A DNA stretch of 64,000 bases from CAWJFP01 sp963842155 (GCA_963842155.1 CAWJFP010000015.1:1-64000); one strand, 5' to 3'. Shown: positions 37,819 through 47,498, counted from the first letter of the stretch. The notes: a model not told the origin generated them from the letters alone. Numbers and translations are program-made.

Positions 37819-39042
37819 ATGCCGAAGCAAGCGATGCCGGGCCTATTCGCGGGCATCAAGGTGCTGGACGTGGCGAGCTTCATCGCCGCACCCGCGGCGG
37901 CCACGATCATGTCGGATTTCGGCGCCGAGGTGATCAAAATCGAGCCGCCCGGCGAGGGCGATCCCTATCGCGCGCTCTATCGTCTGCCGGGCATGCCGCG
38001 TTCGGAGGAGAATTACTGCTGGCTCCTCGATTCGCGCAACAAGCGCAGCCTCGCCCTCGATCTGAAGCAGGAGGAGGCGCGCGACGTGCTCTATCGCCTG
38101 GTGCGCGACACGGATGTCTTCATCACCAATTTCCCCTTACCCGTGCGCGAGCGGCTCGGCATCGCCCAAAGCCAGCTCGAGCCGCTCAACGAGCGTCTCA
38201 TCTATGCCTCGCTGACGGGTTATGGCGAGACGGGCGAGGAGGCAAACCATGCCGGCTTCGACACTACTGCCTGGTGGGCGCGCTCGGGCCTGATGGATCA
38301 GGTCGTCCCGCATACAGGAAGCGCGCCCGCGCGCTCCGTCCCCGGCATGGGCGATCATCCGACGGCACTCGCCCTCTTCGGCGCCATCATGATGGCGCTG
38401 CTCCGGCGCGAGCGGACCGGGAAGGGCGGGGCGGTCGGTGCGTCGCTCCTCGCCAACGGTGTCTGGGCGAACGGCGCCTATGTGCAGGCGGCGCTCTGCG
38501 GCGCGCATTTCATCGATCGGCCGCCGCGCGAGAAATCGCCCAATGCGCTGCGCAACCATTATCGGTGCCGCGACGGGCGCTGGTTCATCCTTGCCCTCGT
38601 GCAGGAGGAGCGGCATTGGCCGCGCTTCGCCGCCTGCCTGGGCCATGCCGCCCTCGCCCAGGATCCGCGCTTCGTCACGCGGAAGGCGCGGCATGCCTAC
38701 GCCGCTGCCTTGACCGCGGCGCTCGACGCGATCTTCGCCGAGCGCGACAGCGCGGAATGGAAAGGCTTGCTAGGGAAGGAGGGCTTCACCGCGGGCGTCG
38801 TCAGCCGCGTGACCGACATTCCTTCGGACCGGCAGATGCTGGCGGCGGACGTGCTCACCCCGATGGAGGGACCGGAGGGGCCGGTCCTCACCGTCAGCAG
38901 CCCCTTCTGGGTCGCGGGCGAGGAGAAGCGACGGCCGCGCCGCGCGCCATCGATCGGCGAGCACAGCGACGCGATCCTCGCCGGCCTCGGCTTCACGCCT
39001 GACGAGATCGCGCATTTGCGCAAGATCGGCGCGGTCGGGTGA
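37819..39042 (+). CDS. CaiB/BaiF-type class III CoA-transferase
   Basis: About 407 aa. It moves CoA between carboxylic acids. Conserved parts: LFAGIKVLDVASFIAAPAAA, DFGAEVIKIEPPGEGDPYR, the aspartate in the SRNKRSLALDLK region, TGYGETGE and MGDHPTALALFGAI. Starting at the ATG at 37819 gives a good N-terminus; a downstream ATG at 37834 is possible. Substrate acids cannot be predicted. The 260-bp gap before it holds no recognisable gene. Confidence 0.88.
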   Translation: MPKQAMPGLFAGIKVLDVASFIAAPAAATIMSDFGAEVIKIEPPGEGDPYRALYRLPGMPRSEENYCWLLDSRNKRSLALDLKQEEARDVLYRLVRDTDVFITNFPLPVRERLGIAQSQLEPLNERLIYASLTGYGETGEEANHAGFDTTAWWARSGLMDQVVPHTGSAPARSVPGMGDHPTALALFGAIMMALLRRERTGKGGAVGASLLANGVWANGAYVQAALCGAHFIDRPPREKSPNALRNHYRCRDGRWFILALVQEERHWPRFAACLGHAALAQDPRFVTRKARHAYAAALTAALDAIFAERDSAEWKGLLGKEGFTAGVVSRVTDIPSDRQMLAADVLTPMEGPEGPVLTVSSPFWVAGEEKRRPRRAPSIGEHSDAILAGLGFTPDEIAHLRKIGAVG

Positions 39043-39226
39043 GGCACGGAGCCCCAGCCCCAAAATCCAGATCGTCATCGCCGGCCACCGTGCAGCCACC
39101 GTGCCGGTGATCCACGTCTTGCTTTCGCGGTCGACAAAGACGTGGACCACCGGGACAAGCCCGATGGTGACGATTTTGCCCTGAATTTAAGCCGGTCTCG
39201 AAGCGCTCGGCGATTCGTCGTCGCCG

Positions 39227-39970
39227 CTAAAAATTGATCCCGAGCCAGGCGCGCACCTGCTCATGCAGGTCGCCCGCGAAGTCCTCGGGCCGGCCCTCGG
39301 CCGTGACCTCGCCGAGATTGAGCACGTAGATCTGGCTGGCGAGGCGGATGACGCGGCGGACATTATGATCGACGAGCAGCACGGCCATGGCGCGCGCGGC
39401 GAAGAGCTCGATCCAGCCATAGACCTCCTCGGCGATTTTGGGCGAGAGGCCGATGCTCGGCTCGTCGATCAGGCAGAGCCGCGGGCGGACCAGATAGGCC
39501 TTGGCGAATTCGAGCATCTTCTGCTGCCCGCCCGAGAGATCGCCGGCCTGGGCGCGGCGCCGCTCGGCGAGGGCGGGGAACTGCACGAGCATGTCGTCGA
39601 AGCGCGCGGCGATCTCGTCGCGATGCAAACTCCGCCCGCGGCGCGCGAGATGCTCGATCGGCAGGCGCAGATTGTCCTCGACGGTCATATAGGGAAAGAG
39701 GCTCGATTCCTGCGGGATGTACCAGATGCCGCGCTCGAGCAGCGCATGGGGCGCGATGCCGGTGATGTCGTGGCCCTCGAAGCGGATGGCGCCCGATTTC
39801 GGCCGCAGGAAGCCGCAGATCGTCTTCATGATGGTGGATTTGCCGGCGCCGTTGAGCCCGATCAGGCCGGTGATCGACCCACCCGCGGCAACGAGGCTCA
39901 CCTCGCGCAGGATGTCGATGTCGGCGAGATAGCCCGCCGTTACCCGCTCGACCTCGAGCAGCGCGCTCAC
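39227..39970 (-). CDS. livF: Branched-chain amino acid-type ABC transporter ATP-binding protein LivF (operon 1)
   Basis: A 247-aa ATPase with Walker A GLNGAGKS, signature LSGGQQKMLEFA and Walker B LCLIDEPSIGLSP. It starts at a GTG (39970) that overlaps the livG stop by four bases (GTGA), showing coupling. It is the last gene of a livKHMGF operon. Substrates of such systems include branched-chain amino acids, amides and aromatic acids; nothing here decides. Confidence 0.9.
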   Translation of the reverse strand: MSALLEVERVTAGYLADIDILREVSLVAAGGSITGLIGLNGAGKSTIMKTICGFLRPKSGAIRFEGHDITGIAPHALLERGIWYIPQESSLFPYMTVEDNLRLPIEHLARRGRSLHRDEIAARFDDMLVQFPALAERRRAQAGDLSGGQQKMLEFAKAYLVRPRLCLIDEPSIGLSPKIAEEVYGWIELFAARAMAVLLVDHNVRRVIRLASQIYVLNLGEVTAEGRPEDFAGDLHEQVRAWLGINF

Positions 39971-40692
39971 GCGGCCGCTCCGCCGAGATAGGCCTCTATC
40001 ACGCGGCCGTCGGTCAGTACCGCGCGGGTCGCCTCGTCGGCGATCACGGCGCCCGCGTTCATGCAGATGGTGCGCGGGCAAAGCTCGACGATCACCGGCA
40101 TGTCGTGGCTCACCAGGATGAAGGTCTGGCCCGCTCGATGGCGGCGGCGGATGAAGCCGGCCATGACCTCCTTCATCGTCGGGTGAATGGCGGCGAAAGG
40201 CTCGTCGAGAAGGGCGAGGCGCGGGGGCGCCATGAAGCAGCAGCCGAACTCCAACAGCTTGAGCTGCCCGCCCGAGAGCTGCCCGGCATCGAGCCCGGCG
40301 ACCGGGGAGAGGCCCAGCTCCTCGATGAGGGCGCCCGCGCGGCGCGCTGCCTCGTCGGCGGCGAGCCCGAGCGCCCGGCCCGCGACAAGAAGATTATCGA
40401 CCACGCCCATGCGCCGGAACACGCGGGTGAGCTGGAACATGCGTTGCACGCCGAGCCGCGCCAGCGCCTCGGGCCGGAGCCCCTCGATCGCGCGGCCGTC
40501 GAGCCGAACCGACCCGCCATCGGGCGCGAGATGGCCGCTCAAAATGTTGAGGAGCGTCGTCTTGCCCGAGCCGTTGGGGCCGATGAGCCCGACGAGCTCG
40601 CCGGCCGCGACGGCAAAGCTCGCGCCATCGACGGCGCGCAAGCCGCCGAAGGATTTGGCGATGCTCTCGAGCTCGAGGCGAGGCGGCGCCAT
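39967..40692 (-). CDS. livG: ABC transporter ATP-binding protein LivG (operon 1)
   Basis: A 241-aa ATPase. Walker A GPNGSGKTT, signature LSGGQLKLLEFG and Walker B LALLDEPFAAIHP (with I-H replacing the common G-V/I). It lies between livM and livF; the start is directly adjacent to the livM stop. The last residues RVIEAYLGGA match the LivG family ending. Confidence 0.9.
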   Translation of the reverse strand: MAPPRLELESIAKSFGGLRAVDGASFAVAAGELVGLIGPNGSGKTTLLNILSGHLAPDGGSVRLDGRAIEGLRPEALARLGVQRMFQLTRVFRRMGVVDNLLVAGRALGLAADEAARRAGALIEELGLSPVAGLDAGQLSGGQLKLLEFGCCFMAPPRLALLDEPFAAIHPTMKEVMAGFIRRRHRAGQTFILVSHDMPVIVELCPRTICMNAGAVIADEATRAVLTDGRVIEAYLGGAAA

Positions 40693-41688
40693 TCAACGAC
40701 CGCCGCCGGCCGCGCCTGGACGCGGGGCCAGTACAATGCCGAGCGCATGGCGCAGCAACCCCCAGAGGCCCTGGCGGAAGAAACGGGCGAAGAGGATGAC
40801 GAGCAACGCGAAGACGATGAGCTGGTAGCCGCCTACGTCGCGCAGCAGCTCGGAGGTGGCATAGACAAGGAAGGCGCCGCCGAGCGGTCCGGCGAGCGTG
40901 CCCATGCCGCCGATCACCACCATGCTGACGATGAGGCCGGTCTGCGAGATGAGTCCCAGCTCGGGACTGACGAGCTGGGCGAAATGGGCGTAAAGCGCGC
41001 CGGCGAGCCCGCTGATGGCGGCGCTGAGGGCGAAGGCGATCGTCTTCCAGCGCACCACGCGCACGCCGCGGCTCGCGGCCGCCACCTCGTCGTCGCGGAT
41101 GGCCTGGAAGAAGAGCCCCGCCCGGCTGCCGAGCAATGCGTAGAGGCCGAGCTGGGTCACGAGCAGCGCCGCGAGGAAGAAATAATAATAGCCGAGGCGG
41201 CTATGAATGAGGGCCGGCACGTCGAGCCCGAGATCGCCGCGGGTGAAATCCGTCGAGTTGCTGATCACGAGACGCATGATTTCGGCGAAGGCAAGCGTGG
41301 TGAGCGCGAGATAGGGGCCACTGAGACGCAGCACGATGCGGCCGAGCGCCAAGCCGATGGCGCCCGCGACCAGGATGGCAGCCGGAATGCCGACGAGCGG
41401 CGGCGCGCCCCAATGATAGGCAAGCAGCGCCGTCGCATAGGCGCCAATCATGCCGAAGGCGGCCGGTGCCAAGGAGAATTGCCCGGCATAGCCTGCGAGC
41501 AGGTTCCAGGCTGCGGCCAGCATGGCGAAATACATCGAGACGATCAGCACGCCGCGCCAATAGTCGCTCGTCGTCAGGATCGGCAGCAGCGCCACGAGCG
41601 CGACTATGGCGAGCGAGGAGATGAGCTCGGCGCGCCGGCGCCGGCTCGCCGCGTCATGAAGGCTCGCGAGGGCATGGCGTTCGCTCAT
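40693..41688 (-). CDS. livM: ABC transporter permease LivM (operon 1)
   Basis: A 331-aa inner-membrane permease with about ten hydrophobic segments. Family motifs: LLAGYAGQFSLAPAAFGMIGAYATALL, GPYLALTTLAFAEIMRLV, RDDEVAAASRGVRVVRWKTIAFALSA and VIGGMGTLAGPLGGA. The ATG at 41688 overlaps the livH stop (ATGA). The frame is open further upstream without similarity. Confidence 0.9.
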   Translation of the reverse strand: MSERHALASLHDAASRRRRAELISSLAIVALVALLPILTTSDYWRGVLIVSMYFAMLAAAWNLLAGYAGQFSLAPAAFGMIGAYATALLAYHWGAPPLVGIPAAILVAGAIGLALGRIVLRLSGPYLALTTLAFAEIMRLVISNSTDFTRGDLGLDVPALIHSRLGYYYFFLAALLVTQLGLYALLGSRAGLFFQAIRDDEVAAASRGVRVVRWKTIAFALSAAISGLAGALYAHFAQLVSPELGLISQTGLIVSMVVIGGMGTLAGPLGGAFLVYATSELLRDVGGYQLIVFALLVILFARFFRQGLWGLLRHALGIVLAPRPGAAGGGR

Positions 41689-42575
41689 ACCTCGCGCCCC
41701 CGCTCGCCGAAGAGGCCCTGCGGCCGGAACAAGAGGAAGAGGATGAGGATGACGAGGCCGAAGGTGTCGCGGTAGGCGTAGGAGATATAGACCGCACCCC
41801 AACTCTCCAGCACGCCCAGCATGAGGCTCGCGACGATGCTGCCGGGGATCGAGCCCATGCCGCCGAGCACCACGATCACATAGGACTTGATCGCCGGGAA
41901 TATGCCGACGTCGGGGGTGGGGTTGATCACGGGCGAGAGCAGCGCGCCCGCAAGCGCCGCGAGCCCGCCTGCGAGCGCGAAGACGATGGCGCTCGCCGTG
42001 CCCGTGTCGATGCCGGCGAGCGATGCGCCGAGACGGTTCTGGGCCACCGCCTGGATGCGCTTGCCCCAGAAGCTGTAGCGCACGAGGAGCGTCACGCTTG
42101 CCAGCACGGCGAGCGCCACGAAAGCCGCGACGAGCTTGTGCCCGCTGATCATGATGGGTCCCAGATGCATGCGCGCCTGCTGCACGAGGCTGGGCCCGCG
42201 GAAGGCATAGGGACCCACGATTTTGTCCACGAGATTGATCAGCAAGAGCGAGAGGCCGAAGGTGACGATCACGGCATATTCGTCGCGCATCAGCCCCCAG
42301 CTCGTATAGCCGGAGTAGAGCGGGCGCATGAGGAGCCGCTCCACGACGAAGCCGACGACGGCGCCGGTGAGGAAGGCGCAAGGCAAGGCGAGCCAAGGCG
42401 AGATGCCAAGCGCCAACGCGATCATGGCGTAGGCGTAGGCGCCGAGCATGTAGAACTCGCCATGGGCGAAATTCACCACGCGCAATATGCCGAAGATCAG
42501 CGACAGCCCGATCGCCATCAGGGCATAGAAGAGCCCGGTGATGACCCCGTTGACGGTGAGGTCGAGAAGCAGCAT
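41685..42575 (-). CDS. livH: ABC transporter permease LivH (operon 1)
   Basis: A 296-aa permease with about eight membrane segments. GLFYALMAIGLSLIFGILRVVNFAHGEFYMLGAY is diagnostic, with a closing VVLGGMGSIPGSIVASLMLG. It follows livK by 48 bp and overlaps livM by four bases. Confidence 0.92.
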   Translation of the reverse strand: MLLLDLTVNGVITGLFYALMAIGLSLIFGILRVVNFAHGEFYMLGAYAYAMIALALGISPWLALPCAFLTGAVVGFVVERLLMRPLYSGYTSWGLMRDEYAVIVTFGLSLLLINLVDKIVGPYAFRGPSLVQQARMHLGPIMISGHKLVAAFVALAVLASVTLLVRYSFWGKRIQAVAQNRLGASLAGIDTGTASAIVFALAGGLAALAGALLSPVINPTPDVGIFPAIKSYVIVVLGGMGSIPGSIVASLMLGVLESWGAVYISYAYRDTFGLVILILFLLFRPQGLFGERGREV

Positions 42576-42623
42576 GCGGAGCGCTACCGGGCGCGTCCCG
42601 TTTCGGCTAGGCGCGGGCGGCCG

Positions 42624-43880
42624 TCACATGCCGGGCTTCTCCAGACGCGAGGCGTCGAGCGGCTGGCCCGGGTCCTCCACCAGCTTCGTGTCGGCGATCG
42701 GCTGCTTCACCGCGGTGATCTGGAAGGTGACATAGGGGATGTCGAGCCATTGATGGTAATGATAGCCGCCCTGCTCTTCGGAGAAGGTGACGGTACCGCG
42801 CGTGCCCTCCCATTTCGTCGCCTCCAGCGCCTTGATGATCGGCTCGGGGTCGGTCGAGTTGGCCGCCTTGATCGCCTGGGCGAGAAGGAAGAGGCTGTCC
42901 GCCGCCTGGAAGAGCAGGCGGCTCGGGTCATGGCCGGTCTTGGCGCTATAGGCGGCCGCCACCTTCTTGCCGAGCTCGGGCATCGCCATCTTGGGATGGT
43001 AGAGGCCGAACACCAGCATGTCCTTGGCGGCGTCCTGCACGTTCTGCCAGAAATCGGGATAGTCGGCGATCCCGGAGGCATCGTAGAGCCACGTCTTGGC
43101 GCTCGGCGCCACGCCCTGCTCGTAGACTTGGTTGAGCAGCAGATAGGCCGCCGCCGGCAGCATGATCTCGACCACCGCGTCGGGCGGATCGGTCTTGAGC
43201 GGCAGGATGGCGGGCAGATAGTCCTTGGACGCGCGATCGAGCGTCTCGTATTTATAGGCCGTCGCCGGGCTGCGCTCCTTGAGCTGGTCGCCGAGCGCCT
43301 TGGCGAGGCCGATGCCGTAATCGGTGTTCTCGCAGAAGGCGACGACCCGTTTGGCGCCCAGCGCCTTCATCGCCTCGGCCATGGCGATCGCCACGCGGCT
43401 GTTGTAGTTGCCGGGATTGAAGACCTCGACATACTCCTTGGCGCGGATCGCGTCGGCCCAGCCGTTCACGTTCATGTAGGGGATGTGATAGCGGTGGGCG
43501 ACCTCGATCTCGGCCAGCACGTTCGAGCTTTGATGCTCGCCGGTGAGCGCCACCACATGCTCTTCCGTGATCAGCTTCTCGACGGCGGCGCGCGCCTTCT
43601 CCGGCAGGCCCTGGGTGTCCTCGACGAGGAGCTGGACCGGCCGGCCGAGCAAGCCGCCCTCGTCATTGATCATCTTGGCGACGACATCGAGCGCGTCGCG
43701 CACCTGAGTGCCTTGGCTCACCGAGCCGGGCGGCGACAGGCTGACCGTGACGCCGATCTTGATCGGCTCGGCCGCCGCGGCCCGTGCTATGGGTTGCGTT
43801 CCCAGCGCTGGTGCGACGAGGGCAAGAAGGAATGCGATAAGCGCGAGCCCGCGGCTCGATCCCTTGCGAATTTTTGTCAC
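42624..43880 (-). CDS. livK: ABC transporter substrate-binding protein LivK (operon 1)
   Basis: A 418-aa periplasmic binding protein (Peripla_BP_6 type). A signal peptide (RGLALIAFLLALVAPALGTQPIARAAAAEP) is followed by IKIGVTVSLSPPGSVSQGTQVRDALDVVAKMINDEGGLLGRPV, the classic family start. Translation begins at a GTG (43880) after GGGGAGG; the open frame upstream lacks similarity. A ligand cannot be told from sequence. First gene of the operon. Confidence 0.9.
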   Translation of the reverse strand: MTKIRKGSSRGLALIAFLLALVAPALGTQPIARAAAAEPIKIGVTVSLSPPGSVSQGTQVRDALDVVAKMINDEGGLLGRPVQLLVEDTQGLPEKARAAVEKLITEEHVVALTGEHQSSNVLAEIEVAHRYHIPYMNVNGWADAIRAKEYVEVFNPGNYNSRVAIAMAEAMKALGAKRVVAFCENTDYGIGLAKALGDQLKERSPATAYKYETLDRASKDYLPAILPLKTDPPDAVVEIMLPAAAYLLLNQVYEQGVAPSAKTWLYDASGIADYPDFWQNVQDAAKDMLVFGLYHPKMAMPELGKKVAAAYSAKTGHDPSRLLFQAADSLFLLAQAIKAANSTDPEPIIKALEATKWEGTRGTVTFSEEQGGYHYHQWLDIPYVTFQITAVKQPIADTKLVEDPGQPLDASRLEKPGM

Positions 43881-44145
43881 CGGATGCCTCCCCTGATCCG
43901 CCTCGGCGCCTGTTCCCCGTCGCAAGCAATATTGTTGCAGACATTCTACAGCCTTTCCTCCGCCGCGCCAGCCGTCAGCCGCGGATTCCGGGCGGGCTCC
44001 TTGCGAGGCCGGCCCATGCGTTCGTCCCGCCGCGGAAATCGCCTCTTGCGCGCGGGCGCCACTTTTCGTGAGATAGGTGCGGAACTATCTCACCTCGACA
44101 GTCGCCTCTCCATATCCTTCCCCTCACCATTCCGGAAATCGCTCC

Positions 44146-45261
44146 ATGGCCAGTATTCTGTTCTCACCGCTCGAGCTGCGCGGGCTCAAGCTCTCGAACC
44201 GCATCGTGGTCTCGCCCATGTGCCAATACAGCGCCGAAGAGGGCTCGGCGACCGATTGGCATATGCAGCATCTCGGCCATCTGGCGCTTTCCGGTGCGGG
44301 GCTCGTCATGATCGAGGCGACGGCGATCTCGGCCGCGGGCCGCATCACCCATGGCTGCCTCGGTCTCTATTCCGACGCCAACGAGGCAGCGCTGGGGCGT
44401 GTGCTCGCCGCCTGCCGCAGCTTCGCCCCGGCGCGGATCGGCATCCAGCTTGCCCATGCCGGCCGCAAAGCCTCGGCGCAGGTGCCGTGGCGCGGGGGCC
44501 GCGCTCTCGGTCCGGATGAGCGTCCCTGGCGGGCGGTGGCGCCCTCGGCCATTCCCTACGATCCGAGCTGGCCCGCGCCGCAGGCCCTCGATGACGCCGC
44601 GCTCGCGCGCATTCGCGAAGATTACCTCGCCGCGACCGGCCGCGCGGTGCGGCTCGGCCTCGACATCCTCGAGCTTCATGCCGCCCACGGCTATCTGCTG
44701 CATGAGTTCCTCTCGCCGCTCTCGAACCGGCGCGAGGACCGCTATGGCGGCAGCGCCGAGAACCGCATGCGCTTTCCGCTCGAGATCGCCGAGGCGATCC
44801 GCGCCGCCTGGCCGGCCGAGCGGCCGCTCGGCGCGCGGATCACGGGGCAGGATTGGCTGCCCGAGGGGCTCACGCCCGACGACGCGGTCGCCTTCGCCCG
44901 CGCCCTCAAGGCGCGCGGCTTCGACTATGTCTGCGTCTCGAGCGGCGGCATCCTGCCCAAGTCGAACATGGTGGTCGGCCCCGGCTATAATCTGCCGGCC
45001 GCCGAGCGCGTGCGCGCCGAAACGGGCATCGTCACGCGCGCCGTCGGCATGATCGCCGACCCTCGCCAGGCCGAGACGATCATCGCCTCGGGCCGGGCCG
45101 ATCTGGTGGCGCTCGCCCGCGCCATGATCGACGATCCGCGCTGGCCCTGGCACGCGGCGGAGGCGCTCGGCGTCGAGATCGCCTATCCTCCCCAGTATCA
45201 GCGCGGCAAGCCTGCGGTCTGGCCGGGTGCTGCGCTCGCGCGGGCGCGGCTCATGGCCTGA
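44146..45261 (+). CDS. NADH:flavin oxidoreductase, old yellow enzyme family (YqjM-like)
   Basis: A 371-aa FMN enzyme that reduces activated C=C bonds with NAD(P)H. The barrel begins LFSPLELRGLKLSNRIVVSPMCQYSA, where MCQYSA is the thermophilic-like/YqjM signature with a redox-modulating cysteine. IGIQLAHAGRKA, HAAHGYLLHEFLSPLSNRR and DRYGGSAENRMRF are characteristic, the last two carrying FMN-binding and substrate residues. The ATG at 44146 (MASILFSPLEL) fits; the frame is open upstream. Confidence 0.93.
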   Translation: MASILFSPLELRGLKLSNRIVVSPMCQYSAEEGSATDWHMQHLGHLALSGAGLVMIEATAISAAGRITHGCLGLYSDANEAALGRVLAACRSFAPARIGIQLAHAGRKASAQVPWRGGRALGPDERPWRAVAPSAIPYDPSWPAPQALDDAALARIREDYLAATGRAVRLGLDILELHAAHGYLLHEFLSPLSNRREDRYGGSAENRMRFPLEIAEAIRAAWPAERPLGARITGQDWLPEGLTPDDAVAFARALKARGFDYVCVSSGGILPKSNMVVGPGYNLPAAERVRAETGIVTRAVGMIADPRQAETIIASGRADLVALARAMIDDPRWPWHAAEALGVEIAYPPQYQRGKPAVWPGAALARARLMA

Positions 45262-45334
45262 GGCCCGGCGCGGCGCAAGGCTCTGCCGCCGGCGCGCGTA
45301 GCACGAGAGGTCCATTCGCCGAGGGAGGTCGCCA

Positions 45335-46303
45335 ATGCAGGAACGCGCCGCCATCCTGGCCTTGCTGCTTCTCACGGGCGCAGCGCCCGCCGCCCATGCC
45401 GCGGTGACGATGGAAAGCTTCGAGCTGCCGAAGGGCGCCGGGCCGCATGACGTAGCACCCGCGCCGACGCCGGGCGGGCCCGTCTGGTTCACGGCGCAGC
45501 ATGCGGGCGCGCTCGGCCGTCTCGATCCGCAAAGCCGCAAGGTGGAGCAGATCGCGCTGGGCGCGGGCTCGGCGCCGCATGGCGTGATCGTCGGCCCCGA
45601 CGGCGCGCCCTGGGTGACGGATGGCGGGCTCAACGCGATCCTGCGCGTCGATCCCGCGAGCCTGCAGCCGAAGGTCTGGCTCCTCCCGCAGGGGCGCGAA
45701 TATGCCAACCTCAACACCGCGACCTTCGACGGCGCGGGCGATTTCTGGTTCACCGGCCAGAATGGCGTCTATGGCAGGCTCGACCCGCGTACGGGAGAGA
45801 TGAAGGTCTTCGACGCGCCGCGCGGCGTCGGGCCCTACGGCATGACGACGACGCCGGCGGGCCGCGTCTTCTACGCCTCGCTCGCCGGCAACTATCTCGG
45901 CGAGATCGATCCGATGAGCGGCGCCGCTCGCGTGATCGAGCCGCCGACGCCGATGCAGGGCGCGCGGCGCGCCTGGTCGGACTCGCACGGCTTCGTCTGG
46001 GTGAGCGAATGGAACGCGGGCCAGGTTGCGCGCTACGATCCCGCGACCGGCGCCTGGCAAAGCTGGCGCCTGCCCGGCGCGCAGCCCAAGCCTTACGCGA
46101 TCTATGTCGACGAGCGAGACAAGGTTTGGCTCAGCGACTGGGGCGCCAACGCGATCCTGCGCTTCGATCCCGCGTCCGAGAAATTCGAGAGCTTCGCGCT
46201 GCCGCATCCCGACGCGCATGTGCGTCAGATGGCGGGACGCAAGGGCGAGGTCTGGGCCGCGGAATTGGCAACCGATCGTCTGACCGTGCTGCGCTTCGAA
46301 TAA
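45335..46303 (+). CDS. Virginiamycin B lyase-like beta-propeller protein
   Basis: A 322-aa exported protein with a signal peptide (LALLLLTGAAPAAHA) and repeated propeller blades containing VWFTAQHAGALGRLDPQ, WVTDGGLNAILRVDP, FWFTGQNGVYGRLDP, VWVSEWNAGQVARYDP and VWLSDWGANAILRFDP. These W/F-T-x2-x-x-I/L-R/G-x-D-P repeats are those of the Vgb/streptogramin lyase family. Most chromosomal members are not resistance enzymes and have unknown substrates. GAGGGAGG lies before the ATG. Confidence 0.85.
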   Translation: MQERAAILALLLLTGAAPAAHAAVTMESFELPKGAGPHDVAPAPTPGGPVWFTAQHAGALGRLDPQSRKVEQIALGAGSAPHGVIVGPDGAPWVTDGGLNAILRVDPASLQPKVWLLPQGREYANLNTATFDGAGDFWFTGQNGVYGRLDPRTGEMKVFDAPRGVGPYGMTTTPAGRVFYASLAGNYLGEIDPMSGAARVIEPPTPMQGARRAWSDSHGFVWVSEWNAGQVARYDPATGAWQSWRLPGAQPKPYAIYVDERDKVWLSDWGANAILRFDPASEKFESFALPHPDAHVRQMAGRKGEVWAAELATDRLTVLRFE

Positions 46304-46485
46304 GCGCCGTCGCTTCCTGCGTCCAAGCGACGCCCATTCGTTGCAAGGATGAAAAAGGAAGGTCCAAACGGAAGGCGGGCCCGCGAGGGGTGACCCACGC
46401 GAGCCCGCTTTGGCTCGGTTACGAGCCCGCACGCTTTGTGATCCGGGGGTAACCGTTCAGAGCGTGCAGGCTCGCATCCTGGGAG
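46304..46485. other. Gap after the propeller gene
   Basis: No gene supported. Includes gcgagcccgc-type GC-rich repeats (46383-46410 region), possibly a terminator, but no clean hairpin with a T-run was found. Confidence 0.3.
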
Positions 46486-46572
46486 TTAGCGCTTGGATGC
46501 GCGCTTCGTGGTCTTCTTCTTGGCTGCCGGCTTCTTCTTCGCGACTTTCTTCTTGGTGGTCTTCCCAGCCAT
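46486..46572 (-). CDS. Lysine-rich 28-aa histone H1-like peptide
   Basis: A tiny protein of 28 residues, MAGKTTKKKVAKKK followed by PAAKKKTTKRASKR, with 15 lysines or arginines. It starts at an ATG preceded by GGAGGGG at ideal spacing. Short lysine/alanine-rich proteins of this kind resemble bacterial histone H1-like (Hc1-type) tails and are usually left out of annotations. Possible roles are DNA or RNA binding or nucleoid compaction; this is inferred from composition only. It lies in a 560-bp stretch otherwise empty of genes, between the propeller gene and the GST. Confidence 0.6.
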   Translation of the reverse strand: MAGKTTKKKVAKKKPAAKKKTTKRASKR

Positions 46573-46868
46573 TCCAAATCCCCTCCGTTAGGGTGAACCC
46601 CGCCACCGACGGCATCGGACGGAGCAGTGATTGTTCACGTCGGGTGCCGTCAAGCGGGAGCACAACATGTGCTTCCATGATTAGCATATATTGTGGTTGA
46701 CAATTCTGTCAACACTTTAGCTTGTGGTCATCACTCAAGATATTGAGATCGGAAATTAACCTCTCGGCGCCGCGCGCGAGACGGCGAAATTTTTCTTCCG
46801 CGCAGCCTCCCGCGTCGCTCGTCCGCCCTGCGCGCCGCCCGGTGCCTGTCTCTGGAAGCCTTATTCCA

Positions 46869-47498
46869 TCAGGCTTTCGCGCTCGGCCGCGCGGCGACCG
46901 CGCGATACCAGCGCTGGAGATTTTTCTGCTCGTCGGAGGGCGCGATCTTCATCCAGCCGGCGAAGTCGATGGCGACAAGCGCCGTGATGTCGGCGATCGA
47001 GAAGCGCTCGCCGGCGATGAATTCGCTCGCGCCGAGCCGTTGATCGAGCATCTCGAAGAAGATTTTGATGCGCGCGAGTCCCCGCTCGACCAGTTCGGGG
47101 ATCTGTTCGAAGGAATGCGGACCCGAAAGCGCGCGGCTCTTGAAGGCCGGTGTGCGATTGCGAAATGTCTCGCCGACCGCGTGGAAACCCTCGAAGGTCA
47201 CGCGCAGCTGCCACATCGCGGTGATGGCCTTGTCCTTGGCGTCGCCGCCGAAAAGCGGCGGCTCGGGATGAATTGCCTCGAAATAGCGGCAGATTGCTTC
47301 CGCCTCGCCGATGCCGGTGCCGTCGTCGAGCACAAGGAAGGGCACCATGCATTGCGGGTTGATGGCGCGATATTCGGGCGAGAACTGCTTGCCGTTGCGC
47401 AGATCGACCTGCTCGGTCGGCACCGTGATGCCCTTCTCGGCCATGAAGATGCGCGCGCGGCGCGGATTGGGCGCGGGCGTACAGTCGTAGAACTTCAC
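46869..47498 (-). CDS. Glutathione S-transferase family protein
   Basis: A 209-aa GST. The N-terminal thioredoxin-like domain begins MKFYDCTPAPNPRRARIFMAEKGI, with NPQCMVPFLVLDDG and the E-A-I motif GEAEAICRYFEAI binding glutathione; the helical C-terminal domain has FIAGERFSIADITALVAIDFAGW with the N-capping box. The conserved PNPRR near the N-terminus is that of a fosfomycin/bacterial theta-like subgroup not otherwise assigned. Substrate unknown. The ATG at 47498 is preceded by a suitable AGGGAGG. Confidence 0.87.
   Translation of the reverse strand: MKFYDCTPAPNPRRARIFMAEKGITVPTEQVDLRNGKQFSPEYRAINPQCMVPFLVLDDGTGIGEAEAICRYFEAIHPEPPLFGGDAKDKAITAMWQLRVTFEGFHAVGETFRNRTPAFKSRALSGPHSFEQIPELVERGLARIKIFFEMLDQRLGASEFIAGERFSIADITALVAIDFAGWMKIAPSDEQKNLQRWYRAVAARPSAKA

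Noticed and set aside
40105..44519. Long plus-strand frames opposite the first Liv operon (556 and 793 aa)
   Set aside because: Shadows; full of low-complexity H/D/E/R sequence from the antisense of membrane proteins.
46457..46687. 76-aa minus-strand frame overlapping the lysine-rich peptide
   Set aside because: The other frame has the strong ribosome binding site and a clear compositional signature; this one lacks both.
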